64,000 nucleotides of DNA, taken from assembly GCA_023392995.1 (NCBI GenBank), contig JAEWMZ010000456.1, positions 1-64,000 of the forward strand, in the 5' to 3' direction. A program made the position numbers and the translations under genes. Of the stretch, positions 61,461 through 64,000 are shown in pieces (position 1 is the stretch's first letter; the number at the start of each line of letters is the position of its first letter). This DNA is from Bacillota bacterium. GTDB lineage: Bacteria > Bacillota > Clostridia > Lachnospirales > Lachnospiraceae. The notes under the pieces are model-generated. The model saw nothing but the letters and a program-made list of their open reading frames with translations. It did no database searches and was not told the DNA's origin.

Positions 61461-63026
61461 ATGAAGAAAAGGAAGCTTGGTATTACCATATTGGAATGGG
61501 TGATCATATTTGGCTTAGGAGTAGGACTGATCGGGCTTATTCTGGCAACGAGAGATAGAAAGGAATCTGTAACTGCAATGCGAAACATGGAGGACTCAAA
61601 ATTAGTGCTATATGAAGGCCCCAAGTCATTAAAAGCGGCAACGGCGGAGGATCGAAAGACCGTCAGTGAAAGCCAGAGGGATTTTTCACTTATGCATTGT
61701 ACGGACACAATGGTAACGGTCAATGGATATGACTGTTATGTTTATGATACCAATGTGAATCATAACCGAAGCTGGTTTGCAGATTATATGCCGCCCCAGT
61801 CGAGGACACCAATTACCTATTTTGATTTTGAAGGAGCTGCAACCATAGAGGTAGAAGTTCCGGAAATGGAGCTGGAATCTGTCAAGCTCAGCCCGGTAGC
61901 TGATAACCTTCAGCCAGTGATAGATAAAGAAAAGCATACCGTAACTTTCACAATTACACAGCCAGATACCTATACTTTAACGTTCAACGATTCTCCTGCC
62001 CGTGCACTTCACATCTTTGCAAATCCCTTGGAAGTGAATCCTCCCAAGGAGGGAGATCAGAATGTTGTCTACATAGGGCCAGGGGAATGGAAGATCGACA
62101 GCATTATACTGGAGGATAATCAAACCTTATATTTGGCAGGAGGAGCGGTAGTACACGGTATTATTAACGCAAATTATGCCTCCAATATTAAAGTAATGGG
62201 CAGAGGAATACTAGATGGTTCTGCCTTTGATGGCTGGACTGGGAAGACTGCACTTGTTCCCCTCAAATTTGATTATTGTGAGAATGTTGAGCTAAGAGAT
62301 ATCCTCGTTTTAAATCCCAATGCCTGGGTATGCTCCGCAAACTCCTCCAAAAACGGTGTTATCGACGGCATTAAGATCATTTCCTCCAGACCGAACGGGG
62401 ATGGTATTACCTTGCAATCCTGTGAGAACTATCTGGTGCAGAATTGCTTCGTCAGAAGCTGGGATGATTCGCTGGTAGTGAAGAACTATACGGGTGATTC
62501 TAAGGATATTGTTTTTCAAAATAATCAGCTTTGGACGGATTTTGCTCAGTCCATGGAGCTCGGTTATGAAACCAATAAGGGAAAGAAAGAAAATGCAGTG
62601 ATCAGCGGAGTTACCTTTGAAAACATTACCGTACTGAATAACTTTCATAAGCCTGTAATCTCCGTGCATAATGCTGATGATGCTATCATTAGCGAGGTAA
62701 CCTTTCGCAATATTACGGTGGAAAATGCACAGATGGGCTCCGGTGATGCGGATGAAATGCCTTATCTGATTGATTGCAATATAGCCCAAAGCTCTAACTG
62801 GTCTACCACGAAGGAACGGGGACAGATACGAAATGTATTGATTGATGGTGTAACCGTATTAGCAGGTAAGTTCAATTCGTCCAGAATTAAGGGCTTTGAT
62901 GAGACACATACCGTAGAGGGCGTGACAATTAAGAATCTGAACATTCTTGGACAGTCTATCACCAGCATTGAAAATGGAAAATTTGAGGTCGACGCAGCTA
63001 CGACAAAAAACATAGTGATCGAATAG
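61461..63026 (+). CDS. Membrane-anchored beta-helix glycosidase, GH28/GH49-like (521 aa)
   Basis: A signal-anchor helix (about residues 9-30, ILEWVIIFGLGVGLIGLILA) holds the enzyme outside. After a beta-sandwich-like region (about 60-190) comes a right-handed beta-helix with SNIKVMGRGILDGSAFDGW, NGDGITL (Asn312-Asp314), SWDDSLVVK (Asp335-Asp336) and MELGYETNKG. The single Asp followed by an Asp pair is the acid layout of clan GH-N (GH28 polygalacturonases, GH49 dextranases). The GH28 GHG motif is not seen, so a GH49-like alpha-glucanase is a real alternative. TGGGAGGAATCTT precedes the ATG. Confidence 0.8.
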   Translation: MKKRKLGITILEWVIIFGLGVGLIGLILATRDRKESVTAMRNMEDSKLVLYEGPKSLKAATAEDRKTVSESQRDFSLMHCTDTMVTVNGYDCYVYDTNVNHNRSWFADYMPPQSRTPITYFDFEGAATIEVEVPEMELESVKLSPVADNLQPVIDKEKHTVTFTITQPDTYTLTFNDSPARALHIFANPLEVNPPKEGDQNVVYIGPGEWKIDSIILEDNQTLYLAGGAVVHGIINANYASNIKVMGRGILDGSAFDGWTGKTALVPLKFDYCENVELRDILVLNPNAWVCSANSSKNGVIDGIKIISSRPNGDGITLQSCENYLVQNCFVRSWDDSLVVKNYTGDSKDIVFQNNQLWTDFAQSMELGYETNKGKKENAVISGVTFENITVLNNFHKPVISVHNADDAIISEVTFRNITVENAQMGSGDADEMPYLIDCNIAQSSNWSTTKERGQIRNVLIDGVTVLAGKFNSSRIKGFDETHTVEGVTIKNLNILGQSITSIENGKFEVDAATTKNIVIE

Positions 63027-63066
63027 CTTTCAGGTTAAGCTGTAATCAGCAGCAGATGGGAGGATT

Positions 63067-63690
63067 ATGAAGATAATTAGAAGAATAATAATCGTAATTT
63101 TAGTCGCAGCAAATATAGCAGTCTTTGCTTATATGAGATTCGGTATAGCAGAGCCCCCGCAGGCAATTCCTGCTGCTAATGTAACTGTTGTTAAGGCGAT
63201 CCAGCAGACAGAGGCACAGGAGCATCCGGACTTTGTTAAAGAAGAATATGTAGCAGTCTTACCGGAAGGGCAAAATGTTGCACTGGATAAGAAAGCCACG
63301 GCCAGCAGCTATACCCAGGTTTATAATGCACCCAAGGCGGTAGACGGAAAGACGGACGGAGCCTCCTACTGGGAGGGGAAGCCGGAATATCCGAATACGC
63401 TGACGGTAGATCTGGAACAGCCTACAAAGATTCATGCCATACGTCTGGCGTTGAATCCGCTGGCTATCTGGGGAAAGCGCACCCAGCTCATAGCTGTGAA
63501 TGTCAGCGAGGATGGAACCAACTTTACGGAGCTGGTGAAAGCTGTGGAATGTCTTTTTGACCCGGATACCGGCAACGAAGTGCAACTATCCTTTGACGAA
63601 ACAGAGGCAAGATATGTACAGTTGGTTATTACCAAGAATTCAGGAGCCGGCGCAGGGCAGATAGCAGAGTTTGAGGTATATAGTAAATGA
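63067..63690 (+). CDS. Membrane-anchored F5/8 type C (CBM32-like) protein (207 aa)
   Basis: An N-terminal anchor helix (residues 5-23) is followed by a discoidin-type domain (about 73-206): LDKKATASSYTQVYNAPKAVDG, SYWEGKPEYPNTLTVDLEQPTKIHAIRLAL and the final GQIAEFEVYSK. Such domains bind sugars at the cell surface. It starts 40 bp after the beta-helix gene with GATGGGAGGATT, so the two are one operon, and it may act as a detached binding module for that enzyme. A terminator follows. Confidence 0.88.
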   Translation: MKIIRRIIIVILVAANIAVFAYMRFGIAEPPQAIPAANVTVVKAIQQTEAQEHPDFVKEEYVAVLPEGQNVALDKKATASSYTQVYNAPKAVDGKTDGASYWEGKPEYPNTLTVDLEQPTKIHAIRLALNPLAIWGKRTQLIAVNVSEDGTNFTELVKAVECLFDPDTGNEVQLSFDETEARYVQLVITKNSGAGAGQIAEFEVYSK

Positions 63691-63691
63691 T

Positions 63692-63769
63692 AAAAAACAC
63701 CTTTCTGGTGATCGATTCCATTTTTTTGATACGTTCAAGGGAAGGGAACCGATACAGAAAGGTGTTTTT
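63692..63769 (+). terminator. Terminator with a long loop after the F5/8C gene
   Basis: AAAAAACACCTTTCTG starts at 63692, and its inner 15 bases pair perfectly with CAGAAAGGTGTTTTT (63755-63769) across a loop of about 47 nt that has further internal pairing. Confidence 0.8.
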
Positions 63770-63959
63770 CATGTCTTTGGCAAGGGGGGAGATATCTGAT
63801 TAATATATCTGATTAATATACAGGTGGGATGGGAAAAGCAGAAAAAAACATATAATTATGATGAAAGTCGAACAATAAAATTGTAAAAAATAAAAATATA
63901 GATAAAAATGGATCAGAAAGAAGATGCATGAACAATAAGGGCCTAATTTAAAATTTTAG

Positions 63960-63987
63960 TTGACAAAAGAAAAAAAATGCATATAAT
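63960..63987 (+). promoter_or_regulatory. Promoter reading out of the window
   Basis: TTGACA (63960-63965) and TATAAT (63982-63987) are 16 bp apart. The next gene lies beyond the window edge. The stretch 63770-63959 is AT-rich, with a short TAATATATCTGAT repeat and no gene that I can see. Confidence 0.6.
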
Positions 63988-64000
63988 AACATATATTACA

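Overview
The window looks like chromosome from an anaerobic, moderately low-G+C Firmicute, most likely a Lachnospiraceae / Clostridium cluster XIVa plant-glycan or mucin-glycan degrader. The reasons are strong AGGAGG-type ribosome binding sites, short intergenic gaps, ABC sugar importers with YesM/YesN-type two-component systems, GH65 phosphorylases, cytoplasmic sulfatases, a VPKTG-type wall-anchored protein, and a small 80-residue protein of a type I remember only from that family. The genus assignment is inference. I see no rRNA, tRNA, CRISPR array or transposase gene.

Layout. (1) 1-2178: the end of a dipeptide/oligopeptide-type ABC importer (permease tail, two ATPases, terminator). (2) 2291-5565: a LysR regulator with a coupled small membrane protein, divergent from a two-domain chromate transporter. 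(3) 5684-28364: a long carbohydrate locus with a GH3 glycosidase, four signal-less type I sulfatases, a MATE exporter, a ROK repressor, a broken creatininase gene, a class II aldolase, a PfkB kinase, a chemoreceptor, two TIM-barrel sugar isomerases, two Gfo/Idh/MocA dehydrogenases and a YczE-like membrane protein. (4) 28417-38872: a LacI regulator and a nickel-pincer-nucleotide (Lar) cofactor locus: a DUF3842-like protein, LarB, LarE, a five-gene nickel-type ABC importer and a LarC without its C-terminal domain. LarA is not in the window. (5) 39409-41711: a NarL-type two-component pair. (6) 42210-50067: a YesM/YesN pair, a sugar ABC importer and an intracellular GH5 enzyme. (7) 50391-60024: a wall-anchored protein, a second sugar ABC importer and two GH65 phosphorylases. 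(8) 60094-63690: a LacI repressor, divergent from a membrane-anchored beta-helix glycosidase and an F5/8C (CBM32-like) protein.

How the parts fit. Regions 6-8 read as one oligosaccharide strategy: surface beta-helix enzyme and binding proteins outside, ABC import, then GH5 hydrolysis and GH65 phosphorolysis inside. A LacI-type palindrome (GTTTAAYGTTAAAC) lies both between the lacI gene and the beta-helix gene and in front of the wall protein, so one repressor probably controls both ends of region 7-8. A second LacI-type palindrome (GCAAACGTTTGC and variants) lies in front of both Lar transcription units, which suggests that the cofactor is made in response to a sugar-derived signal.

The most unusual sequence-level signal is a roughly 150-bp module with terminal and internal inverted repeats. 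It occurs three times (3759-3909, 51231-51380, 61145-61294), always in the same orientation to the gene behind it and always ending 28-32 bp before that gene's start codon. A second small family of 48-50-nt hairpin repeats (24363-24412, 53287-53334, 53348-53397) also deserves attention.
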